Assembly (NCBI RefSeq): GCF_950295315.1
Contig: NC_080168.1
Location: forward strand, 66,349,254 to 66,413,253
DNA length: 64,000 nucleotides
Direction of reading: 5' to 3'
Source of the DNA: Erinaceus europaeus
Taxonomy: Eukaryota; Chordata; Mammalia; Eulipotyphla; Erinaceidae
Shown: in pieces, positions 1 to 9,800 of the stretch
Position numbering within the stretch: position 1 is the first letter of the stretch
Layout: each line of letters opens with the position of its first letter
Notes under the pieces: model-generated
The model's input: the letters and a program-made list of their open reading frames with translations, nothing else
Told to the model about the DNA's origin: nothing
The model's database searches: none
Position numbers and translations under genes: made by a program

Positions 1-189
1 ACGGTCTGCAAGAGAAGGCAACATCTGTGTGTAAACCCACCGTCATTAGGGTTAGGTTGATTGTTCCCATGTCTACACAGGAACTGGTGACATTACAGGG
101 CTTCTGAAAGGTTTAGATGATGTGATTGATGTATGAAGGCTAGTGTTGAATGGGCTGGAGAGTGCTCAGGCAGTAGAGTACATGCTTTA

Positions 190-310
190 AGGAAGATATA
201 CATATTAACACAAGACAGAGTACACTCAGACACATGTGATGCCAGGGATTGAACTCAGGACCTTAAGCCCGCAAGTCCAGTCTTCTGGTCACTGTACCAA
301 CTCCCAGACC
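190..310 (-). mobile_element. Short tRNA-related SINE
   Basis: Minus-strand short family: GATGCCAGGGATTGAACTCAGGACC is the reversed B-box region. It is partial, with no clear tail. Confidence 0.6.
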
Positions 311-394
311 AATGGAGCACATGCCATTTTCACTCTTGAGGACTTGGGTTTGAACTACCACCACCACTCAGAAGCATCACACAAAGGGGGACAT

Positions 395-642
395 TCTGGG
401 GGCCAGGTTAAGCACACCTAGTGCCAAGCATAAGGATATGGCACAAGCATCCATGTTTGAGCCCCTGGTTCCCCACCTGCAGGAGGGGAGGTCACTTCAA
501 AGGTGGTGAAATAGGTCTGCAGGTGTTTCTCTTTCTCTCTCCCTCTGTATCTCCTCTCCTCTCTTGATTTTTCTTTTGTCCTATCTAACAACAGCAGCAG
601 CAGCAACAACAACAGTGGAGGGGGAAAAAAAAAGATGGCCTT
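395..642 (+). mobile_element. ERI-type SINE
   Basis: GGGGGCCAGGTTAAGCACAC, a B-box-like GTTTGAGCCCC, CCCACCTGCAGGAGG, then a CAACAACAACAG tail. Confidence 0.85.
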
Positions 643-1056
643 GTTCAACAATTTGTTTGGCTTTGTATGTTAACTTTCTTTTCAGCCACCAGGTTCCAGA
701 TGCTAGCATGATGCCGACCAGACTTCCCTGGACAGACAACCCCACCAATGTGTCCTGGAGCTCTGCTTCCCCAGAGCCCCACCCCACTAGGGAAAGTGAG
801 AGGCAGACTGGGAGTATGGATCAACCTGTCAACGCCCATGTTCAGCGGGGAAGCAATTACAGAATCCAGACCTTCCACCTTCTGCATCCCACAATGACCT
901 TGGGTCCATACTCCCAGAGGGATAAAGAATAGGAAAGGTATCAGGGGAGGGGATGGGATATGGAGATCTGGTGGTGGGAACTGTGTGGAGTTGTACCCCT
1001 CTTATCCTATGGTTTTGTCAATGTTTCCTTTTTTAAAAAATTAAAACATTAAAAAA
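643..1056 (+). mobile_element. Dispersed retroposon, copy 1 (3' part)
   Basis: Nearly identical to 8750-9150 over about 400 bp, from TTGTTCAACAATTTGTTTGG to ACCCCTCTTATCCTATGG and an A-rich tail. The 5' part is missing; a SINE abuts it on the left. Confidence 0.85.
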
Positions 1057-1063
1057 CAAAAAA

Positions 1064-1281
1064 GAGTTGGGTGGTAGCGCAGTGGGTTAAGCGCATGTGA
1101 TGCAAAGCGCAAGGACTGGTTAGGATCCTGGTTCGAGGCCCCAGCTCCCCACCTGCAGGGGAGTCACTTCACAGGTGGTGAAGCAGGTCTGCAGGTGTTT
1201 CTCTGTCTCTCTTCCTCTCTATCTCCCCCTTCTCTCTCAATTTCTGTCTCTATCCAATAATAAATAAAAAAACCAATAATA

Positions 1282-1312
<31 letters not shown>

Positions 1313-1383
1313 GGCCTCCAGGAGCAGAGGATTTGTAGTGAAGGTACGGAGTCCCAGCAATAATCCCGGAGGCAAAAAATAAA
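1064..1383 (+). mobile_element. ERI-type SINE, full length
   Basis: A-box GCGCAGTGGGTTAAGCGC, B-box GGTTCGAGGCC, the CTGCAGGGGAGTCACTTCAC body, an AAAT run, then GGCCTCCAGGAGCAGAGGAT and AATCCCGGAGGCAAAAAA. Confidence 0.92.
1277..1312 (+). repeat. (AAAT)n in a SINE tail
   Basis: About eight AAAT units inside the plus-strand SINE at 1064-1383. Confidence 0.9.
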
Positions 1384-1631
1384 GGGGGGGGGGGAGTTCC
1401 AGAGACAGTGGAGTGGTGTCATGGAGTCTCTCCTCTCTCTAGCCCTTTGCCTGAAAATAAAAGCAGTGGACTTTCTCAAGCACAAGGTGTCAAACAAACA
1501 AAACCTCTGCTAACAGAAGCTATTGTCTCAGGACTATTCTGCCTCTGGATCTGCTCTCCCCACTCTGTGACTGACAACTATGTGCCACAGAATGCTGAGG
1601 TCCATGAAACTTAAAAAAAAGTGTTGGTGTT

Positions 1632-1669
1632 GAGGAGGAGGAGGAGGAGGAGGAGGAGGAGGAGGAGGA
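1632..1669 (+). repeat. (GGA)n microsatellite
   Basis: Twelve GGA units. A polyproline-like frame on the opposite strand is an artefact. Confidence 0.95.
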
Positions 1670-1801
1670 CAAAACTCTGTCCCCTCCTGGGCTGGTTGAG
1701 TGCCTAGTTTTCCAGTCAAATAATAAAACATCAACACTTGAAAATTAAAATAAAAAAGTGTTTTTATTTTGTTACCTGATAGAGGGTAAGATATAGAAAT
1801 G

Positions 1802-2085
1802 GGGGCCTGGGTGGTGGCACACCTGGTTAAGTGCACACAATACCAAGTGCAAGGACCCACGGAAGGATCCAGGTTCAAGCCCCTGATCCCCACTTGTAGG
1901 GGACACTTCACAAGCTGTGAAGCAGGTCTGGAGGTGTCTGTCTTTCTCTCCCCCCTCTCTACCTTCCCCTCTTCTCTCAATTTCCCTCTGTCCTATCCAA
2001 AAAAAAAAAGGCCACAGGAGCAGTGGATTTGTAGTGCAGGCATGGAGCCCCAGTTGATAATCCTGGAGGTAAAAAAAAAAAGGGG
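1802..2085 (+). mobile_element. ERI-type SINE, full length
   Basis: GCCTGGGTGGTGGCACACCT, a B-box-like GGTTCAAGCCCC, the pyrimidine-rich centre, then AGTGGATTTGTAGTGCAGGC and an A-tail. Confidence 0.9.
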
Positions 2086-2370
2086 GGAGGAGGGAAAGGG
2101 GGGAGAGACCTGTGGCACTGCCACACTGCTTGTGAAGCTTCCCCCTGCAGGTGGGGTCCAGGGACTTGAACCTGGGTCATTTGGCATGGTAACATGTTCT
2201 ACCAAGTGACCAAGTGAGCTACCATCCACCCCCACCATACACAAATATATATATATTTCTTTCTGTCCTATCTGATAGTAATAATGGAAACAATGGCCAC
2301 TGGGAACAGTGAATTCATAAGTACAGGCACCAAGATCCAGCGATAACCCAGGAGGGAATAAAAAAGAACA
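2086..2370 (-). mobile_element. SINE pair: minus-strand copy plus a 3' fragment
   Basis: 2086-2235 is a minus-strand SINE head (TTCCCCCTGCAGGTGGGGTC, GACTTGAACCTGGG). 2262-2370 is a plus-strand SINE 3' half (GGCCACTGGGAACAGTGAAT). Confidence 0.8.
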
Positions 2371-2774
2371 AGAAAAAACTGAACACCTGGGCAAAGAAAA
2401 CTTCAGTGCCCTCCTGTGTGAAATTGGAGATCAGAAGAGAAACAATTTTCTCGGCTCTTACAATCCCTAGGGAATGCTTGTGTGAAGAAAGTTAAGCTGG
2501 TTTCTTAGTTACAATACTTCTCAGAGACTTGGAGAATGTGACAGTCACCATGTGGCTGCTCTATTTCCCAGGTTACTGGGGCACAGCACCTTTTGTTTTG
2601 TGCTCTGCCTCTTCTGAGTGAATGCCAAGGACTTGGTGGCCCAAGGTCAGCAAGGAAAAGAAATGGCCACTGGGTGGCAGCAGGTCACAGGCTTCGTTTG
2701 GGCAGCATTTGGACAGTAGTCAGTGGGGAGAAAGTCAAGTCCCTCAGCAAGAAGCTCTCAGCAAGAGGCTTTCC

Positions 2775-2778
<4 letters not shown>

Positions 2779-2817
<39 letters not shown>

Positions 2818-2818
2818 C
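2779..2818 (+). repeat. (GA)n microsatellite
   Basis: About 15 AG units with one AGCG interruption, followed by GTGCATGCATGTGTATGTGC. Confidence 0.95.
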
Positions 2819-3299
2819 AGTGTGCATGCATGTGTATGTGCACGTGCAAGTGTATAGGGAATTGTGAGGATGGGTTGAGCATGGTGGGACCTCCCATTGA
2901 AAGATGGGTGCCTGGAGGGAACGACTATCCTGTTAGTCTCTACCAGAGATCGAGCAAGGAGGGAAAGGACCCCCAGGATCTGCCCCTCCTGTCAGTCTCT
3001 CTGCCTCACAAAGACCCTGCACTCCCTGACACTCAGCCCACTTCCTCATTCCTAAACCAGATGGTCTGCTTACTCAGAGGTTACTAGAAGTTCATCTCCT
3101 TTGATTGTATGTAATCCACATATCATTGTTCTACTCTGTCAAACAGTAACTAAAAGTCCTCTCCCTACTTCCCTACCTCCCCCATTCCTTTGATTATGCC
3201 TGATCCATCTTCTCTGCCCTCAAGACCCCTTTCTGTCTGCTGGTTATTGATAACCCTATTTCCTCATTCCTCCAACCGGTTAAACCCTTGCTCAATAGT

Positions 3300-3450
3300 C
3301 CAGGAGGTGGTACGGTGGATAAAGTATTGAATCCTCAAGCATGAGGTCCTGAGTTCAATTCCCAGCAGCATATGTACCAGAGTGATGTCTGGTTCTCTCT
3401 CTCCTCCTATCTTTCTAGTTAATAAATAAAGTCTTTAAAAAAAAAAAACA
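3300..3450 (+). mobile_element. Short SINE
   Basis: GGAGGTGGTACGGTGGATAAAG, GTCCTGAGTTCAATTCCCAGC, a CTATCTTTCTAGTTAATAAA end and an A-tail. It is the uninterrupted relative of the SINE split by L1 at 43.4-44.9 kb. Confidence 0.85.
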
Positions 3451-3972
3451 ACTAGTAAAGTCATGGGCCCCTCGAAATATACCTAAAATAGACCTACTAG
3501 CTTTTTCCAAAATGGAGACCCCAAATCTTCATCTGCAGTATTCTTGCCTTTAGGTTCATGATTAGTCAACTATTTGTTCTGCTTTATATCTTAACTCTTT
3601 TTTAGCCACCAGGTTCCAGATGCTACCATGATGCCAACCTGGCTTTCGTGGGCAGCAACCTCAACAATGTGTCCTGGAGCCCTGCCTCCTCAGACTCCTG
3701 CCCCACTAGGGAAAGAGAGAGACAAGCTGGCAGTGTGAATCCACCTGCCAAAGCCTATGTCCAGAAGGGAAGCAATTAGAGAAGACAGACCTTACACCTT
3801 CTGCACCCAATAATGATCCTGGGTCCAAACTCCCAGAGTGTTAAAGAATAGGAAAGCTATCGGGAGGGGATACAGAGTTCTGGAGGTGGGAATTGTGTGG
3901 ACTTGTACCCCTCTTATCCTATGATCTTGTCAACATTTTCATTTTATAAATAAAATTTAAAAAAAAAAAAGG
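3450..3972 (+). mobile_element. Dispersed retroposon, copy 2
   Basis: More diverged copy: GCCACCAGGTTCCAGATGCT, then CCTGCCCCACTAGGG and TCTTATCCTATGATCTTGTC with an ATAAATAAAATTT tail. It starts within the unit at ATGGGCCCCTCGAAATATAC. Confidence 0.85.
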
Positions 3973-4309
3973 TCTAGAGACTCTGCAGCCCAAGACGCTT
4001 TCCAGTGTGTGAGCTCAACTAGGGGCTTTATTCTCTAAACACCATTTCTCACTAAAAGAGTCACTGACTTATGGTTATTGGGTACCTGACTGATGGTTTC
4101 TTGAAAGGAACAAAATGAAACTGTCACTTCAAAGATAGATTAAAGCTGATAAAAAAAAGATAAGGACAAAAGTAGGTAAAAAGATGAATGATAAAATGTG
4201 GACAATGGTAAACATTAGCTCTCAAGTGAAGTGTATGAGGTGTGACAAGGCCACTGAACCTGAAAGCTCCCCAGTGAGTTCTCTCAGAGAACAGAAGAGA
4301 CCAGTGGTG

Positions 4310-4435
4310 GTGTTTTTCCTCAGAGTCCTGCTCAGCTCTGGCTTATGGTGGTGCTGGGGACTGAACCTGGAACCTGGGAGCTCCAGGTATGATGGTCGTT
4401 GATATAACCACTGTGTGTCTTCCTGGCCCCGGTCC
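4310..4435 (-). mobile_element. Short SINE
   Basis: CTGCTCAGCTCTGGCTTATGG and GGGGACTGAACCTGGAACC mark the short family in reverse. Confidence 0.8.
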
Positions 4436-4739
4436 TGACATCCTAATAAATATGATCTGTGTGTCTGATGAATGTACTGACCTTCAGAGGATTTCATCTG
4501 GGGAAACAGTATTTTCCAAACTATCGACGCACTAGTTCACAAAATCAAATGTAGCTGACATAACCTGAATGTGTGAAAAGCTTTTTGTTTTTGTATCCTC
4601 CAGCACTGTGACTAGCCTTGAAGAAATGACTGTTCACAGAGCACAAGGGAGACTTCAGAGAAGAGTGCGGACAGCAGCCTGAAGTATGATGACCTGCAGT
4701 ATGATGACCTGCATGGAATTGCCCTCCCCCCCTTTGTAA

Positions 4740-5185
4740 TTGACTTTTTTTTTAATGAAGCAACCCTGTAAGGGAACCTCAACATTGCTTCATTTTTTTT
4801 TCTTCCAGCATTATTGTTGGGGCTCTGCACATGTACAATCCCACTGCCTCTGACAAAAGATGTTTTTCTAGACAGAGGGCAAGTGGCAGAGAGGAGAAGA
4901 GAGGAGAGGAGAGGAGGAGAGGGAAGGGGAGGGGTGGGGAGGGGAGCGGAGAGGAGAGGAGGGGAGAGGAGGGGAGGGGAGAGGAGAGGAGAAGAGGGGA
5001 GAGGAGAGGAGGGGAGAGGAGGGGAGAGGAGGGGAAGGGAGAGGAGAGGAAAGACTACGGTGCTGTCCATGGTGCTCATGAATCTTCCCCATGTAAGTGC
5101 TCCCATGTGATTGATGGCAGGGACTTGGACCTGGTTTCTTGTGCATGATAAAAGTTCTCCACCTCATAGCTGTCACATGGTGTCT
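4740..5185 (-). mobile_element. SINE expanded by a polypurine tract
   Basis: CAGCATTATTGTTGGGGCTC on the left and GGCAGGGACTTGGACCTGG on the right are the two ends of a minus-strand SINE split by the purine tract. Confidence 0.7.
4887..5052 (+). repeat. Polypurine GGGGA/GGAGA tract
   Basis: About 165 bp of nearly pure purine on the plus strand built from GAGGAGAGGAGGGGAGAGGA-type units, grown inside the GA-rich segment of a minus-strand SINE. It has many GGGG runs. Frames across it (RGEEGRG-like or SSPLPSP-like) are artefacts. Confidence 0.95.
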
Positions 5186-5299
5186 TTCTGTCTGTGCAGA
5201 GTTTACACATAGAACAACACATTTTGTTGTCTTATATCTTTAATGATGTAAATGTCACTTGTAGTTCTCAGTGATTGAGGTAATACTTGTATACTTTTA

Positions 5300-5580
5300 T
5301 CATGCACAAAAAACCCAAATATCCCAGGCCAATTCACTTTATGTTCATGCGACACTGGGAGTGAGCCAAGGGCCTTGTGCATGTACAATTTTGCCAAGTG
5401 GTGTCCCTGGCCCAATCATGTTATTCTCTCTCTCTTTTGAGAGAGAGAGAGAGAGACAGAGAGGAGAGTGACAACAGTACTGTGCCACCATCCACAGCAC
5501 TGTCCATGGTGCTCCAATAAGGTGCTGGGTCTCACCCATGGTAAGGCATGTGCTCTCCCTGCTGGCCTACCTTCCAGCCC
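5300..5580 (-). mobile_element. Two adjoining minus-strand SINE pieces
   Basis: AGCCAAGGGCCTTGTGCATG belongs to one piece. From 5425, a GAGA run, then CTGTGCCACCATCCACAGC and GTGCTGGGTCTCACCCATGG form the second. Both are diverged. Confidence 0.6.
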
Positions 5581-5589
5581 TCACATTCC

Positions 5590-6230
5590 ATCTCAAACAC
5601 AACTAAATAGACCCTTTCCATGGTACGTGCTGGTGGCACATTCACAGAGAGGTCTGGTTTAGGCAGTAACCCCTGGCATGTCCCAAAGTGAAGGGAGGAG
5701 TCTCATATTTGATGGCCACTCTTGCTTTGGTCAACACAGGAGGAGATGGTGCATAGTTAAGGGTAGGAGAAGAGGCGTAGGCCCACAATTACATTTCACT
5801 AACTTTAACCCAGGATGTGACAAAATATTGTGAACTGAATAATCTAATGTGTTATCAATTCTCTGGAGAGTCTTAGTCAATTAACTTCATTTGATCAGAT
5901 TTCCAAACATGAAATTTGGAAGTCTACTTAGTGAAGAACTCCATTTAGTAAGGGATGTCTAGCTAAGTCTGTCAGTAGTAGGAGTCAGCACAGGTTTTGT
6001 CTGTTTGTAGACAGAGACAGGCAGGAAGAGGCAGAGCAAGCGAGAGGGAAAGAGCCCACAATGCCAAAGCTTCCTTCTGGGTGGTGGGGGCTGGGCTGCA
6101 GCCCGGGTTGTGTCCATGGCAACCAGTGTAGGTGCTGCCTGCAGCTTGTGGCTTGTCATCTGGGAGTACCTGGGGTGGCTCTTGCAATGCAGGAGGAGCT
6201 CAGCCCAGAGAGAAGTGGGGGAGACAGGGA
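5590..6230. other. Sequence downstream of AMN1 exon 6, mostly unique
   Basis: No gene seen. 6000-6200 has a diverged minus-strand SINE-like GACAGAGACAGGCAGGAAGAG segment. The rest shows neither repeats nor coding signal by eye. Confidence 0.5.
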
Positions 6231-6550
6231 TTAGAGACGCTCCAGGCCTGTCAGAAAGGCTGATTCACAAGTAAGGTACGGGCTGTATGTGGTCTGGGAC
6301 CCCAGAGAGGGGTGGTAGAAAATGGCTGTGGCCTCCAAGACATGGGGACACTCTGGCAAACAGCCGTGGCTGTCTAGTACTGCAGTGGCACAGCTGGGTG
6401 AGATCACAGTGAGCAGGAATGCATCAAGCTGCATTCCTCTTCCGCCTGCACTGCTCCCTCTTCCGCCTCCAGCCACCACTGCACAACTAACTATATCGAG
6501 CTTGTAGGGCCCCTCCGTCACCAGACACCATGGAGCCCTTGCGAGGCATG
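6231..6550 (-). other. AMN1: Weak candidate for the AMN1 terminal exon
   Basis: The expected terminal exon encodes about 24 residues ending in a GPNKLKQVTW-like stretch. Downstream of exon 6, an acceptor-like TTCCCAG (AG at 6552-6551) in the right phase opens a frame with LVTEGPYKLDIV, which only loosely resembles the expected LVGPNKLKQV. It then runs on to a stop at 6231, far longer than the family C-terminus, and the split codon would be Ala, not Asp. It may be chance; the real exon may lie left of the window. Confidence 0.15.
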
Positions 6551-6718
6551 CTGGGAATCACAAAGCAGGCTGCTGGGTGGTTGGGCCAGCCTCCTGAGAC
6601 AGGCACAGCCAGCAGGCCTACATGTCAAGGAGCAGAATCCTAGGTGAAGGGCAGCTGGGCAAGTGGCTATGTCACTTCCTCAAGGTGACACGGGGACGGA
6701 GAGGCCTGTCACACTCAC

Positions 6719-6830
6719 CTGTAATGAGGGGGCATTCCAGGAAGAGGAAGATTTGCATCTGAGGGCAGCAAGTGAGGACAGCTTCTACAGCCTTGTCAGT
6801 CAGGTTGACACAATAGCCCATATTAATCTC
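6719..6830 (-). CDS. AMN1: AMN1 coding exon 6
   Basis: 112 nt. The acceptor is TCGCCAG (AG at 6832-6831) and the donor ACAG|GTGAGT (GT at 6718-6717). It encodes [19 protein letters not shown], then [18 protein letters not shown], plus one base of a split codon. This is the last LRR of the protein. In other mammals the next codon is an Asp completed by the terminal exon, which fits the single trailing G here. Confidence 0.94.
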
Positions 6831-9800
6831 CTGGCGACAAACAGAAAGAAATATTACTCCAAAGGAAAAGAGATCTGTGCTATGAGCTTGAGAAGACCAA
6901 AGAACCATATACTTGGGAGGTAAACTCAGCTCTGTAGAGAGGACCAAGGTGAATCTACAGTCACCTGGAAGGTGGAGCAGCTTTAAAAGCTAAGTGTCCT
7001 GCCATTTTCTGAAGCAATTTGATAATGGATGAGCACTTGGAGCCCAGTAAATCCAATCACAGGAGTTGAGTATGCATAGAAACGCTTGTACAAGTCAGTG
7101 ACACAGAAACATGCACACTGTGGGAAAAATTGATTGTATGTCTCAAACTTTTTAAAGCACAGACTAAGTCTTTTTAATACACAGGCTGAGTCTTTGATAT
7201 GTTGACCCTCTCAAAAGCCTAGGCCAGGGAGAACAGAAGCAACCGGTGGCACAGCTATATACAAATAATGTCAAAGGACATAAATTATGGTGATGTTGTG
7301 TATGACACAGCAAATCCTAACAAAGGGATTTTTCAAAGTTAACCCAATTACCAAATAATGTGATTATAATAATAACTATCTATTGTCTTCTTAACCCTAA
7401 AACAGCAGGAACCTCACATTTCCTTTATAGAGCCTATATTTCTCCCAGTCCTGGAACCTCTAGGGTGGGGCAAACTTTCCTGCATGCTTCTTTCAATTCA
7501 TACCAAATAATATTGCATCCGCTGATCCCAACCTAATCAACGCAAGGAGTACCACATCAGCATGCTTCACTTCAGACTGTGTCCAGAGATTCAAAGGAGG
7601 TCTCGAAACTTTACATCAGGCTCAACCTGACGCTGTTGACTGGCTACGGAAGAAGGGCAAATGCTAGAATAAGAAGGTGTGGAATGTCAACCCTTCAGCT
7701 TCATTACTTGGGTGAGACCTTTCCTTTCACACTATTCTCTAATTCCATTCCAGGAGGATCACTTCCTAACTAAGTCCCAAAACCTAGATATAGACCAGGT
7801 CCTGTGAGATAGAGCATATTTTCACATATATCCATGAATTAGGGCAAAATATATACCTGAAAGCAAAAGTACACAATAGTCTGCAGTGAGTCAGTATAAA
7901 GTTCAAAATGAAATAGTATCTAATTAGACTTAGATACCCTCCTCACCTACTTCTTATTACAGTTCTCTCACTCACTCAAAAGCTAACCTTAGCAAACAAG
8001 GACTGCAAAAGCTGAAGAAGGGCAAGAGACTGGCATACTTTAATGATGACTCTTTAGTCACTATCAGGCCACCCTATCAGCTGGGGCCCTAATCAGGGAG
8101 TCCTGAGATTCCCAAACAGACATGATGGGCCTAGATCTCAAATAAATCCCTCTCTCCACTGTTACCTGTAATTTCTATCAGGAACAATAAAATAGACTCC
8201 TTTGTGGGCCCCCTATAGGACCTTGCCCTCAATTGGATCAACAATGGTAGAGAATGTTCCATCCTCCCAAGGAAGGATGGACAATATACTCTATGTTATA
8301 CCTGAGGAAGATGAGTCAATATTGGGGCAGCTTGGAATGTTCCTACTCATGACCACAGAATGTGAGCTCAGATCTACAGGGATGCAGAGGTTACATAGGC
8401 TCCTAAGCTGAATATGGGCCCCAGACCAAATCAGATTGATGGGGTTTACGGTCAACAATATTTATACCCCTTTCCCATATTTGGGAGCTATTCTCTTTCC
8501 TGATCCAGCTTTCTGTTCCTTTTCCAGCTGTGACATCATCTCCCCAGACAATAATTTGGATCCACCTGCATATCAGATTTCAGACTGAGGGAAAAACAAA
8601 AACAAAACAAAACAAACAAACAAACAAAAAAACACTAGTATAGGCACAGGCCCTTTGGACTATATCTAAAATATGCATACTAGCTATCTACAAAATAGAG
8701 GAGCCCCCAACTCTTCATCTTCACTATTCCAGCCTTTAGGTCCATGATTGTTCAACAATTTGTTTGGCTTTGTATGTTAACTCTCTTTTCAGCCACCAGG
8801 TTCCAGATGCTAGCATGATGCCGACCAGACTTCCCTGGACAGACAACCCCACCAATGTGTCCTGGAGCTCTGCTTCCCCAGAGCCCCACCCTACTAGGGA
8901 AAGTGAGAGGCAGACTGGGAGTATGGATCAACCTGTCAACACCCATGTTCAGCGGGGAAGCAATTACAGAAGCCAGACCTTCCACCTTCTGCATCCCACA
9001 ATGACCTTGGGTCCATACTCCCAGAGGGATAGAGAATGGGAAAGCTATCAGGGAAGGGGATGGGATATGGAGATCTGGTGGTGGGAACTGTGTGGAGTTG
9101 TACCCCTCTTATCCTATGGTTTTGTCAATGTTTCCTTTTTATGGAAAAAAAAGAAAGAAAAGAAAGAAAAAAAGAAATATGAACACTGCAAACATTTGGA
9201 TAGTTAAGAAGCAGAGTCAGGGGAAGAACATGACAATTCATTAGTAGAGCACAATAAAATAGTTAAATGGATAAGCTTTAAAAAATTTTTATTATCTTTA
9301 TTTATTTATCAGATAAAGAAAATTGAGAGGGTAGGGGGAGACAGAGATACCTGCAACACTGCTTCACCACTTGTGAAGTTTCCCCTGCAGGTGGGGACTG
9401 GGGACTCGAACCTGGATCCTTGCACATTGTAATGTGTGTGCTCAATCAGGTGCACCACCACCTGGCCCATGAATAAGCTTTTTAAGAATTTTGGAAGGAG
9501 ACTGGGCAGTGGTGCACCAGGTTAGGTACACATAGTACTAAGAGCAAGAACTCTCACAAGGATCCTGGTTTGAGCCCTCGCTCCTCACCTGCTGGGGGGA
9601 CACTTCACAAATGATGAAACAGACCTGCAGGTGTCTTTCTCCCTATCACCCCCCTCTCAATTTCTCTCTGTACTATCCAATAAAATGGGAAAAAATGGCT
9701 GCCAGGAGCAATGGATTTGTAGTGCAGGCAGCAAGCCCCATTGATTAACCATGGAGGCAGGAAAAAAAAAAAGAATTCTGGAAGTAAGATATATGTGCTG

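Noticed and set aside
2380..2560. Possible AMN1 terminal exon near 2.45 kb (GAGCCGAGAAAATTG or GAGAAGTATTGTAAC on the minus strand)
   Set aside because: The match to the expected SREV-like codons is under ten bases and the rest of the expected sequence does not follow.
4612..5176. Ser/Leu/Pro- and Arg/Gly/Glu-rich frames on both strands
   Set aside because: Artefacts of the polypurine tract.
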